From Enterococcus larvae (lineage in GTDB: Bacteria > Bacillota > Bacilli > Lactobacillales > Enterococcaceae): DNA of 64,000 nucleotides. The first letter of the stretch is position 1, and each line of letters begins with the position of its first letter. A model generated the notes under the pieces. The model had not been told where the DNA came from. It made no database searches and worked only from the letters and a program-made list of their open reading frames with translations. The stretch covers positions 1 to 64,000 of the forward strand of contig NZ_JAEDXU010000007.1 of NCBI RefSeq assembly GCF_017830045.1, in the 5' to 3' direction. A program made the translations under genes and the position numbers. Shown here piece after piece: positions 26,512 through 34,640 of this stretch.

Positions 26512-28548
26512 ATGTATACACATAATATGCAAAACTCGATAAATGATTGTGGCATAGCAGCTGTTTTAACAGTGCTGGATCAACTAAAGATAAACCGAGA
26601 AGATTTTCATAGGACATATAATAAATCAAAAAAAGAAACGATGCAGGGTCTTTCAGTAAAACACATAATTGATATTTTTCTTGAATATGGTGTGAACACA
26701 GATGGATACATTGTTGATGAGTTTGAAGAGCTTAAGTCACAACAATTTCCAATCATAGCAATGATCGAACAGGAGGGACTGCCTCATTATGTGGTGCTCC
26801 ATGACATCACAGAGGACTGCATTACTTTATCCAATCCTAGTGAACATGAAGTGCAACGGATAACAATAGATGAATTTAAAAAGAATTTTTCAAATAGAGT
26901 AGTATGTATTGAAAAAATAGATGTTGTTGATAAATCAACAAGCTATTCTGAAAGTCTATATCAAACTGTTATAGGTAATATTGCAGTCAAAAATAAGCTG
27001 TGGATTGCTTTTTTAACATTAGGTAAGTTGGCTATTCCGTTACTTGCTGTAATAGGACTGGAATATGTACTTTCCAATAAAGTAGGGCAACTAACGTCAA
27101 ATAGAATGTTGAGTCTATTGCTTGCTTATGTTCCGATCATCATGTTATTCAGTTATGCAAATACAAAAACAGCTGAAATGCGTGTGCGCCTTACAAATAA
27201 ATTGCAAAAGGAGATAATGACAAAATACTATTTATCTGAATTAGAAGATGTCTCCTTTAATAAAAATGTTTCTCAAATAACAGGTTACTTTTGGAATATT
27301 TTAACAGCGATATCTGGCTTGCTCCAACTTTTTTATTTGAAAGTGGATTTATTATATGGTGCCATTTTATTAATTGGTTTGGCCATAATTAGTCCATATT
27401 GTGTATTGATTGTCATGTTTTGGGGAGCATTGTTTTTGTGGATTGCGAAAAGAAATGCGGTAGATATTAAAAATCTATATAGTTCCACTTTAACAAATTC
27501 CAATGGATTGGCGTCAGTTTTTGAAGAGAATGTCAATGCATCCTGTGATATTACAACTTTTAATAAGCAAGAAGAAGCATATGATTTTTTTCAAAAAAAA
27601 ATAAGTACGTTCTTTCAAAGCAATGTATTACTTGTGGAGAAGGAAACGAGGATGAACACATTATTGGAAGTATTCAATATTATCGTGTTATTAAATTATT
27701 TTTTAGTATTTTTCTATTTCTTTAAAACTGGGAGTATTGACCAGTTGGAAAAGTTAGGAAGTGGATTGTTATTGCTCTATTTGGTAGCAACTAATTTTAA
27801 ACCGATTTATTCAAATTGGATTACTTACCAAAAAAGTAAAAATGCTATCTTCGTTATTGAAAGTGAGCAGCAGACATTTATCCAACCTTCAGCTAGAAAT
27901 GAAATTATAGGTTTAAAGGAAATAGAAAAGCTGACGATTGAAGGATTGACGTTCTCTTATGACGAAACAAAGATTTTCAGCAAAGCAAATATTCATTTTG
28001 AAAAAGGAAAAATATACGGAATTCGTGGTGACAACGGCAGTGGAAAATCTACACTTATTAATATTATTTTGGGATTGATCAAACCAGAAATAGCTGTCAC
28101 GAAAATCAATGGTAAGAGGATAGATACCTTGTTCAATTCCAGCATAATCGATCATATTTCCTATTATTCTACAGAAATGAATATATTCCAGAATACTGTT
28201 GAGAATAACATCAATTTTTCAGTATTTGATGAGGCATATAAAGAAACAGAAGAAAGGGATCGTTTATCATTGAACCTTGTGGATGAGTATATTGTAACCG
28301 GTGGAGGAAATAATATATCAGTTGGTCAAAGGCAAAAAATTCTTTTGATGAGGACCTTGATGAGAAAAAAAGAAATTTATATATTTGATGAACCTACTGG
28401 TAATCTCGATAGTGAAGCAACTAAGGAGTTTATGCAGATCGTCCAGTCTCTTTCTGATAAAATCATCATTATTGTTACGCATCAAACACGCTTACTTGAT
28501 TGCTGTGATGTCATTTATGATATAAAAGCTGGTGGTATCTATGAATAA
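26512..28548 (+). CDS. C39 peptidase-containing ABC exporter
   Basis: A 678-residue processing exporter. The N-terminal C39 peptidase (1-140) has catalytic Cys13 in NDCGIAA, His92 in LPHYVVLHD and Asn108 in SNPS where Asp is more usual. The membrane domain (about 165-420) has five or six helices. The nucleotide-binding domain (about 470-678) has Walker A GDNGSGKSTL, signature SVGQRQK and Walker B IYIFDEPTGNLD. It should cut the precursor after its Ala-Gly and export the mature peptide. A weak ribosome binding site precedes the ATG at 26512. It overlaps the next gene by eight bases. Confidence 0.9.
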   Translation: MYTHNMQNSINDCGIAAVLTVLDQLKINREDFHRTYNKSKKETMQGLSVKHIIDIFLEYGVNTDGYIVDEFEELKSQQFPIIAMIEQEGLPHYVVLHDITEDCITLSNPSEHEVQRITIDEFKKNFSNRVVCIEKIDVVDKSTSYSESLYQTVIGNIAVKNKLWIAFLTLGKLAIPLLAVIGLEYVLSNKVGQLTSNRMLSLLLAYVPIIMLFSYANTKTAEMRVRLTNKLQKEIMTKYYLSELEDVSFNKNVSQITGYFWNILTAISGLLQLFYLKVDLLYGAILLIGLAIISPYCVLIVMFWGALFLWIAKRNAVDIKNLYSSTLTNSNGLASVFEENVNASCDITTFNKQEEAYDFFQKKISTFFQSNVLLVEKETRMNTLLEVFNIIVLLNYFLVFFYFFKTGSIDQLEKLGSGLLLLYLVATNFKPIYSNWITYQKSKNAIFVIESEQQTFIQPSARNEIIGLKEIEKLTIEGLTFSYDETKIFSKANIHFEKGKIYGIRGDNGSGKSTLINIILGLIKPEIAVTKINGKRIDTLFNSSIIDHISYYSTEMNIFQNTVENNINFSVFDEAYKETEERDRLSLNLVDEYIVTGGGNNISVGQRQKILLMRTLMRKKEIYIFDEPTGNLDSEATKEFMQIVQSLSDKIIIIVTHQTRLLDCCDVIYDIKAGGIYE

Positions 28549-28945
28549 AAAATCTGGAAAAACAATAGTTATTATCATAGGTATAGTGGCTTTACTTGGA
28601 GCTGGCTACTTATTTTATTCTGACGAAAGTACAGGAAAACAGAAAATACCAGAAATTTTTACAGAGCAAATCTCTGAATTAGGTAATTCTGGAAAAGAGT
28701 TTGTTTATATCTACAGTGAAGAATGTTCTGCCTGTGATTTTTATTTTCCAATAGTAGTAAAAGCAATTGATAAAACGAGAGCATCTATGTATCAAGTTGA
28801 TTACTTAAAAAATGAAAATACAGATTTTTTTGAAACTAACAACATTTACAATGTACCAGTTATTTTAGAAATTAAAGATGGAAAAATTATCAATCGTTAT
28901 GAGGGAGCCAAAGAGCTTCAGGAAACAGTGAATATAATTGAATAA
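28541..28945 (+). CDS. Membrane-anchored thioredoxin-like protein with CSAC motif
   Basis: A 134-residue protein: an N-terminal membrane helix (about 6-25), then an extracellular thioredoxin fold with active-site CxxC in EECSACDFYFP and the cis-Pro region NVPVILEI. It is likely to make or shuffle the disulfide of the exported peptide, the role of thioredoxin-like accessory proteins in pediocin-type clusters. I chose the ATG at 28541 inside the exporter's last codons; a GTG at 28532 is possible. Confidence 0.8.
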   Translation: MNKKSGKTIVIIIGIVALLGAGYLFYSDESTGKQKIPEIFTEQISELGNSGKEFVYIYSEECSACDFYFPIVVKAIDKTRASMYQVDYLKNENTDFFETNNIYNVPVILEIKDGKIINRYEGAKELQETVNIIE

Positions 28946-28970
28946 AAAACCGAAGAGGATGATTTAAGTG

Positions 28971-29495
28971 ATGAAAAAAATTTCTTTATTTATCATAGTA
29001 TATTTAACAGCTCTTGTTATTTCAGGATGTCAGGAAAATGCTGCAAGCATCAATGAAAAAGAACCACAAGAAACAGCAGCTGATCTCGGTAGTACGGTTG
29101 TTGAAGAAAGCCTAGCTGATAGTACTGAAGAAAGTAGAGATTTATTGACAGATGAGCAGAATAAAGACGATGTTGAGGAAATTTCTTCTGATAAGTTTAT
29201 GGATACAATCAAGCAGTTGGACAAGGCTGTGGTTTTGGTAGGGGATCCAACAGCTACTGAATATAAAGATACTTTAGAAAACTTGATTACATCATGTGAT
29301 GAGATGTCTGTTGACCTATATCAAACTGATCTGACAGATCAGGTAGGCGTGGAAATAAAAAATAGGTATAAATTTGCTGATGCGTACGATATCTTAGTCG
29401 TTGTCGATGGAAAAATGCAAAAAATTGAAATTGGTGGAGGGGACACCTTGAATGCGGATATTCTGAAAAGAGTATTCACAATCTATGGATTATAA
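28971..29495 (+). CDS. Lipoprotein with thioredoxin-like domain lacking CxxC
   Basis: A roughly 174-residue lipoprotein. The signal peptide ends in the lipobox VISGC, then comes an acidic Ser/Glu/Asp-rich linker of about 60 residues. The C-terminal 100 residues (DKAVVLVGDPTATEYKDTLENL ... YDILVVVDGK) follow the order of a thioredoxin fold, but the CxxC position reads PTATE, so redox activity is unlikely. It may act as a surface immunity or chaperone protein for the peptide; this is inference. The ATG at 28971 follows GAGG; GTG at 28968 is an alternative. Confidence 0.7.
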   Translation: MKKISLFIIVYLTALVISGCQENAASINEKEPQETAADLGSTVVEESLADSTEESRDLLTDEQNKDDVEEISSDKFMDTIKQLDKAVVLVGDPTATEYKDTLENLITSCDEMSVDLYQTDLTDQVGVEIKNRYKFADAYDILVVVDGKMQKIEIGGGDTLNADILKRVFTIYGL

Positions 29496-29510
29496 AGTGA
29501 GGGAATGCCT

Positions 29511-30488
29511 ATGAAGAAGAGAACTTGGCTTGTCGCATTGACAGTTGTCATATTGTTTTTATTGATTGGTGTTACTGTTTATTTAAATAGTGGGAAAAAA
29601 CAAGTAGCAGAGGAAAAAGCGGATACATTTCTCGTAGAAAAAAGTGAAGCACTCAATTTTACCGGTATGGTCAAGGCTAAAAAAGTTCAGTATATCAATT
29701 TTAATCAACAGTTTGGTGAAACAATTTGGGTAGAAAAAGAAAACCGAGAAAATGTAGCAGAAGGAGAATTAGTTGCTTCTTATTACAGTCAAGAAGTAAA
29801 TAATAGTCTAATAGAGCGACAAAAAAAACAAAGAGATGTTCAAAATGAAATCAGCACACTGAAAAAAGATGAAACAGGTAACTCAGAAAAAATAGCAGAA
29901 TTATCTAAAGAAGTTGAGCAAATAAAGCAGGATATAGGTACCTTAAAAAGTTATGCTGTAACTAAAATTTATGCAGAGCACGCTGGTATTTTTACAGTAG
30001 ATTTATCGTCCAATTATGGTGTTGGAGAGCCAATAGGAAAGGTTAGCAGTAAAATAAGTTATGTCGAAATAGAAGTAAGTGAGTATGATATTGAGAAACT
30101 TAAAGAAGATATGACTGTCACCTTGAAATATGTGAATAAATCACAGGATCTTAGTGGTAAAGTCACGAGCGTTGCCAAACTTGCAGAAAATGAAACAAGC
30201 AAGGTGTCGAGTTATTCGGTACAAATTGATCCGTCAGAAGAAATCAGAAATGGTTATCATGTACAAACGATAGTTCCAATTGAAGAAATCAAAATTCCTT
30301 TGAGCGCTGTAAAAAGGGAAGGTCAAAAACATTACGTGTATAAATTAGTTGAGAATGACTTCGTAAAGACGGAAATAGTTGTAGAAGCTTATCAGAACTA
30401 TTACATCGTTCAATCGGGTTTGAATGAAAAAGAGGAGATTATTGAAGATGTTGATAATTATTCAAATGAAGAGGGTCAGACCGAATGA
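29511..30488 (+). CDS. HlyD/MacA-like membrane fusion (adaptor) protein
   Basis: A 325-residue adaptor. It has one N-terminal membrane helix (about 6-27), a short beta-barrel and lipoyl-like part, a coiled-coil hairpin (about 95-150, SLIERQKKQRDVQNEISTLKK), then YAEHAGIFTVDLSSNYGVGEPIG and a membrane-proximal domain. It belongs to the MacAB-type module with the next two genes, overlapping the ATPase gene by four bases (ATGA). The ATG at 29511 has better spacing from GAGGG than the ATG at 29505. It may export or give immunity to the peptide. Confidence 0.8.
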   Translation: MKKRTWLVALTVVILFLLIGVTVYLNSGKKQVAEEKADTFLVEKSEALNFTGMVKAKKVQYINFNQQFGETIWVEKENRENVAEGELVASYYSQEVNNSLIERQKKQRDVQNEISTLKKDETGNSEKIAELSKEVEQIKQDIGTLKSYAVTKIYAEHAGIFTVDLSSNYGVGEPIGKVSSKISYVEIEVSEYDIEKLKEDMTVTLKYVNKSQDLSGKVTSVAKLAENETSKVSSYSVQIDPSEEIRNGYHVQTIVPIEEIKIPLSAVKREGQKHYVYKLVENDFVKTEIVVEAYQNYYIVQSGLNEKEEIIEDVDNYSNEEGQTE

Positions 30489-31156
30489 TTAGAATGTCAG
30501 GTATCCATAAATCATATACATTGAATGAAAATGAAGAACCGCTATTTGTTTTGAAAGATATAAATTTGAATGTGGCCGAGAAAGAATTTACGGCTATTAT
30601 GGGTCCAAGTGGGTCTGGTAAATCTTCATTGATCAATATTATTAGTTTTTTGGATAAAAGCTATACAGGAGAGTATGTCTTTGCAGGGAAGGATATTAAG
30701 AGTTTTACAGATAAAGAACTTTCACAATTAAGGAATCAACGTGTAGGTTTTGTCTTTCAATCGTTTAACCTGATTGATAATAATACTGTCTATGAGAATG
30801 TTGAACTACCTTTGTTATATAAGGGGCTCTCACATCGAACAGCTCGCCCAGTCGTTATGGAACAATTAGAAAAAGTTGGCTTGGTAGAGAAAAAAAATCA
30901 ATTTCCTACACAATTATCCGGAGGACAAAAGCAACGGGTTGCCATAGCCAGGGCATTAGCAAATGAACCAAGTTTTATAGTCGCCGATGAACCGACAGGC
31001 GCATTGGATAGCGTTACTTCTGAAGAAATAATGACGCTTTTCCAACAGCTGAATGCAGTTCATCAAGTAACAATTTTAATGGTTACCCACGATAATGAAG
31101 CTGCTCAGTTTTGTAATCGAATTATTGAGGTAAGAGATGGCAGTGTCATAGGATAG
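30485..31156 (+). CDS. ABC transporter ATPase, MacB/LolD type
   Basis: A 223-residue ATPase. It has Walker A GPSGSGKSSL, Q-loop FVFQSFNLIDNNTVYENVELPL, signature LSGGQKQR, Walker B FIVADEPTGALD and switch MVTHDNEAA. These features, and the length, match ATPases that pair with FtsX-type MacB permeases in antimicrobial peptide efflux or immunity. It overlaps the adaptor gene and almost touches the permease gene, so one complex is expected. Confidence 0.9.
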   Translation: MIRMSGIHKSYTLNENEEPLFVLKDINLNVAEKEFTAIMGPSGSGKSSLINIISFLDKSYTGEYVFAGKDIKSFTDKELSQLRNQRVGFVFQSFNLIDNNTVYENVELPLLYKGLSHRTARPVVMEQLEKVGLVEKKNQFPTQLSGGQKQRVAIARALANEPSFIVADEPTGALDSVTSEEIMTLFQQLNAVHQVTILMVTHDNEAAQFCNRIIEVRDGSVIG

Positions 31157-31168
31157 GTGAATGAGAAG

Positions 31169-32359
31169 ATGCGGATAATGATAAGTATAGAAACGGCAGT
31201 CAAAGCAATCATCAAAAATGGTCGGAGAAGCTTTCTAACGATTATTGGAATCGTTGTAGGGATAGCTGCGGTAATAACAATTGTGACGGTTGGTAGAGGA
31301 TATGAGCGATACTCTGTCAAGCAAATTTTGGATAGTGATGATTCAAAAAATAATACAACGGTTATTAGTTTTTACCCTTTAGATACTAGCTTTAACGATA
31401 GTAATTTGGACTATTATAGTGAACAGGACTTAGCTTTGATAAGCACTATAGAGGGTGTATCAAAGATAGAATACGAAACAGAAAATCCGGATGAAACATA
31501 TAAAAATAAAGAGGTAGTCATCAATAACACTTCAGAGAACAAAAAAATATTATTGATCAATAGAGATGGTCGAAAAGTGATACATGGGGAAAAATTAGTT
31601 ACAGCTGATTTGGGAAATAAGATAGTCGTGATTTCCAGTAAACTAGCAAATGAGTTGGCAAATGATAATTATTCAGTTGCTGAAATGGTTGGACAAACAA
31701 TAGAAATAGCTGGTGAAGTTTTTGTTATTAAGGGGATTTATGAAGCTGATGTTACAGAAAGCACACACATTGAAATGAACAAGGGAACATACTTGAATTA
31801 TTATCACACATCAGAAAAAAGAAATGTACAAATTACAGTTCCCAACCAGTATAGTTTAAGTGATGTTGCCGATAAAGCAGTCAAATTGTTAACCAGCCGG
31901 GGAAGTATGAAGGCTCTGGGGAAATACAACTACTCCAGTTCAACTGCGTTAACAGATGTTTTGAGCAACACTCTGCAAATGCTGACAATCATCATTTCAT
32001 TTATTGGAGGTATCTCTTTGTTTATTTCAGGTGTCGGTGTGATGAATATGGTCTATACATCGATTTCTGAGCGCACAAAAGAAATTGGTATTCGAAGAGC
32101 CCTGGGAGCAACAGCAAGAGCCATCCAGCTCCAATTCCTTTTAGAAGGATTGATTCTAACTGTTTTTGGTGGGATTATTGGTTATTTGTTTGGCATATTT
32201 TTTGCCTATATTATTAGTTGGATGATGCAGTTTGAATTTTCTATTGATTTATTTGTTGCTGGTTTGGCTATGGGTATTTCGATTTTAGTGGGTATCATTT
32301 TCAGCTATATCCCATCACGAAATGCTTCAAAAAGAGATGTAGTTGATTTAGTAAGATAA
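31169..32359 (+). CDS. MacB/FtsX-type ABC permease
   Basis: A roughly 396-residue permease with the MacB layout. The first helix is at about 18-40 (LTIIGIVVGIAAVITIVTV), followed by a large extracytoplasmic domain (about 45-265), then three C-terminal helices including GVGVMNMVYTSISERTKEIGIRRALGA, the FtsX coupling signature. With the adaptor and ATPase it forms a tripartite-like exporter or immunity pump. I chose the ATG at 31169 because AGGTGA is well spaced for it; a GTG at 31157 would add four residues. Confidence 0.88.
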   Translation: MRIMISIETAVKAIIKNGRRSFLTIIGIVVGIAAVITIVTVGRGYERYSVKQILDSDDSKNNTTVISFYPLDTSFNDSNLDYYSEQDLALISTIEGVSKIEYETENPDETYKNKEVVINNTSENKKILLINRDGRKVIHGEKLVTADLGNKIVVISSKLANELANDNYSVAEMVGQTIEIAGEVFVIKGIYEADVTESTHIEMNKGTYLNYYHTSEKRNVQITVPNQYSLSDVADKAVKLLTSRGSMKALGKYNYSSSTALTDVLSNTLQMLTIIISFIGGISLFISGVGVMNMVYTSISERTKEIGIRRALGATARAIQLQFLLEGLILTVFGGIIGYLFGIFFAYIISWMMQFEFSIDLFVAGLAMGISILVGIIFSYIPSRNASKRDVVDLVR

Positions 32360-32374
32360 AGAGAGGCTGAGTTT

Positions 32375-32599
32375 ATGAATAAAGAAAAGAAGAAAAATAG
32401 TACAGCTAGAAGAATCATAAAAATTGTTTTGATTACATTTACGGTGGTGCTGCTCCTTCTGGGTGGTGGGATTTTCTATATCATGAAGTCAACAGGCATC
32501 AACAGACTTCCTAATAAAATTGAATTCTTCAATAACGATGAAATGGAAGAAATGGAAGAGGAAAATCTAGATGGAGAGAATCAAATAATCAAGAAATAA
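32375..32599 (+). CDS. Small single-pass membrane protein, candidate immunity factor
   Basis: A 74-residue protein: basic N-terminus (MNKEKKKNSTARR), one membrane helix (about 14-38) and an acidic outer tail (NDEMEEMEEENLDGEN). No family recognised. Small proteins of this type are often immunity or accessory factors in peptide operons. A GAGAGG site precedes it, and it lies 15 bp after the permease gene. Confidence 0.65.
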   Translation: MNKEKKKNSTARRIIKIVLITFTVVLLLLGGGIFYIMKSTGINRLPNKIEFFNNDEMEEMEEENLDGENQIIKK

Positions 32600-32637
32600 G
32601 AGATTTTCGATAAACAAAAGGTTGAGGTGATAAAAGA

Positions 32638-33129
32638 ATGAATAAAAAGAGGGTCATTGAAGTATTTGGAGTAGTACTTTTGCTGATATTGTTTATTTAC
32701 TCTTGGCAAGTCACTCAAAATGAAAAAAAGTTACAAAGTCAATTGATTGATGAACGAACAAACTATCCGAATATTTATAACATCATAGATTCGATTACCA
32801 TAACAAATTTTGAAAAAAGAGTTGGAGCTGGCGAAGAATTGATTTTTTACATTGGTAGGCCCACTTGCGGAGATTGTACCGAATTTGAACCCAAGTTGAT
32901 TGCGATGATTGAGGAAGAAGATGTTCAGGATAAAATTCTTTATTTAAATGTAGCGCAGTTACGAGAGAGTGAAGAAAAATGGAACGAGTTTATTGAGGAT
33001 TATGATGTGAAATATACACCTACGTTGGTGAAATTCAGCAAAGGAAAAATTGTAAAAAAAGTGAATTGGACTCCTGAAGGAGGGACCGACTTAGCTCAAT
33101 TTTCTGATTTTTTAAAGTCTTGTGTGTAA
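32638..33129 (+). CDS. Membrane-anchored thioredoxin-like protein with CGDC motif (bacteriocin-accessory type)
   Basis: A 163-residue protein: an N-terminal membrane helix (about 7-25), then a thioredoxin fold with CxxC in YIGRPTCGDCTEFEP and cis-Pro in VKYTPTLVKF. It resembles the PedC/BrcD bacteriocin transport accessory proteins that help oxidise cysteines of exported peptides. It is the last gene of the operon, and the second CxxC oxidoreductase here beside the 28541 protein. GTTGAGGTGAT precedes the start. Confidence 0.82.
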   Translation: MNKKRVIEVFGVVLLLILFIYSWQVTQNEKKLQSQLIDERTNYPNIYNIIDSITITNFEKRVGAGEELIFYIGRPTCGDCTEFEPKLIAMIEEEDVQDKILYLNVAQLRESEEKWNEFIEDYDVKYTPTLVKFSKGKIVKKVNWTPEGGTDLAQFSDFLKSCV

Positions 33130-33137
33130 CGCAAAAT

Positions 33138-33199
33138 AAAAGGATTAGTGAATGTAAATCAGCATGATTCTGATTTAGATCTACTAATTCTTTTATTTT
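33138..33199 (+). terminator. Terminator ending the peptide operon
   Basis: AAAAGGATTAGT pairs with ACTAATTCTTTT, enclosing a second hairpin AAATCAG/CTGATTT, with T-rich sequence after. It marks the right edge of the island. Confidence 0.75.
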
Positions 33200-33349
33200 A
33201 TTATTTGTTGAAAACTATAGAAAACATTCTATTCTAATGTATGCAGGCCCTTGGCAACTATAATGAATTTTATTTTCAAACAAACCTATAAAAAGTTAAA
33301 AAATCTAAACAATGTTAATGAAAAGCGAACGAATTTTCGTATGTTTTTA

Positions 33350-33378
33350 CTGACCGATTTTATAGAAAATGATATGAT
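33350..33378 (+). promoter_or_regulatory. Predicted promoter of the yhaO operon
   Basis: CTGACC (33350-33355), a 17-bp spacer and TATGAT (33373-33378), 36 bp before the yhaO start. Confidence 0.6.
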
Positions 33379-33413
33379 AGAGGAAACTTTCGAAAGATGA
33401 GGAAACAGCCGAC

Positions 33414-34640
33414 ATGAAATTATTGCATATTGCTGATTTACATTTAGATCGTTCATTTGAAGGACTGAAAGCTTTTCCTGATCAAGTTGCGCAGCAGCTT
33501 CAGGATGCCAATAAACGGGTATTACATAACCTTATCGATATAGCGTTGAAAAATCAGGTGGATGCCGTTATTTTTGCCGGTGATACCTTTCATCACAGCC
33601 GAACATCTATTCAGACGCAGGCTTATTTTTTTGAGGGATTGAAAAGGCTGACAGAGGAAGAGATCCATGTGATGATCAGCTTTGGAAATCATGATTACTA
33701 CAGTAAGGAGCGGTATTGGTTTGACTTTCCGGAAAATGTTTACCTATTCGAACAGGAGGAAGTGGAGACGCATTATTTCGTGACTCGAGGGAACGAACGA
33801 GTAGCAGTTTCCGGCTTTAGCTACAGACATCCTTGGATCGAAGAAAGTAAGCTTCCGGATTTTCCGCAAAGAGCCGTTGACGCAGATATTCATATTGGTG
33901 TCTATCATGGGGAGCTGTCGACAGATAGCGGCTCTCGGTATGCACCGTTTTCTGTCAGCGGAATGAAGGCACTTGGCTATGATTACTGGGCTTTGGGGCA
34001 TATTCATAAGCCGGAGATACTTAGTGCTGATCCACTGATCGTTTATCCGGGAACGCCTCAGGGTCATACGAAAAAAGAAACTGGGGTTCAGGGAGTCGGC
34101 TTAGTCAATGTGGGAGCTGGACCTGCAACGATTCATTTTTCAGAAGCAGCAGAGGTTTACTGGGGAAAGGCCGCATATTCCTTAAAGGACTGCGGGACGA
34201 AAAAGGATGCATTGACCTTTTTAGAAGCTGAACTGTTGAAGGACGTTGCAGACAAGCAGAAGCTGACATTGAAAGAAGTGTCCTTGAATGACATTGAACA
34301 TTTAGGTACAGACTTTATTATTTCTTGTAAAAACGGGGAAATCTTGACTTATCTGCAGAAGAAGCTGTTGGAGAAAAGTCGCCATTTGTTTGTTTTCCAT
34401 TTGTCTGTCAAAGAACAAGTAGCAGGTCAAAAAATACCGATCCATGCGTCGTTTCAGCTCTTGGAGCAGCTGGAGAGAAATTATCTGCAGCCGGATATCT
34501 TCGCGGAAGAGACGAAGGAGCTTTTGCAGCATCCGCAATTTTCTAGAATACAGTCCGTTGATGCTGCTTGGAGAGAAAAATGCATTGAACAGGCAGACCA
34601 ACGAATCAAAGAATACTTTACGATTGAGGAGGATCAGTGA
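33414..34640 (+). CDS. yhaO: Metallophosphoesterase/DNA exonuclease, YhaO (SbcD-like)
   Basis: A 408-residue protein with all Mre11/SbcD phosphoesterase motifs: HIADLHLD, FAGDTFHH, SFGNHDYYS, GVYHGE and ALGHIHKP. The C-terminal region is thought to contact the partner ATPase. With YhaN it should form an Mre11-Rad50-like complex handling DNA ends. Its stop overlaps the yhaN start (TGATG). In related genomes it directly follows the yheA-like gene, here separated from it by the peptide island. Confidence 0.88.
   Translation: MKLLHIADLHLDRSFEGLKAFPDQVAQQLQDANKRVLHNLIDIALKNQVDAVIFAGDTFHHSRTSIQTQAYFFEGLKRLTEEEIHVMISFGNHDYYSKERYWFDFPENVYLFEQEEVETHYFVTRGNERVAVSGFSYRHPWIEESKLPDFPQRAVDADIHIGVYHGELSTDSGSRYAPFSVSGMKALGYDYWALGHIHKPEILSADPLIVYPGTPQGHTKKETGVQGVGLVNVGAGPATIHFSEAAEVYWGKAAYSLKDCGTKKDALTFLEAELLKDVADKQKLTLKEVSLNDIEHLGTDFIISCKNGEILTYLQKKLLEKSRHLFVFHLSVKEQVAGQKIPIHASFQLLEQLERNYLQPDIFAEETKELLQHPQFSRIQSVDAAWREKCIEQADQRIKEYFTIEEDQ

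Noticed and set aside
23896-33129. Lantibiotic or sactipeptide biosynthesis
   Set aside because: No LanM/LanB/LanC, radical SAM or YcaO-type gene is in the cluster, and the mature peptide has no Ser/Thr-rich core; disulfide formation fits the enzymes present.
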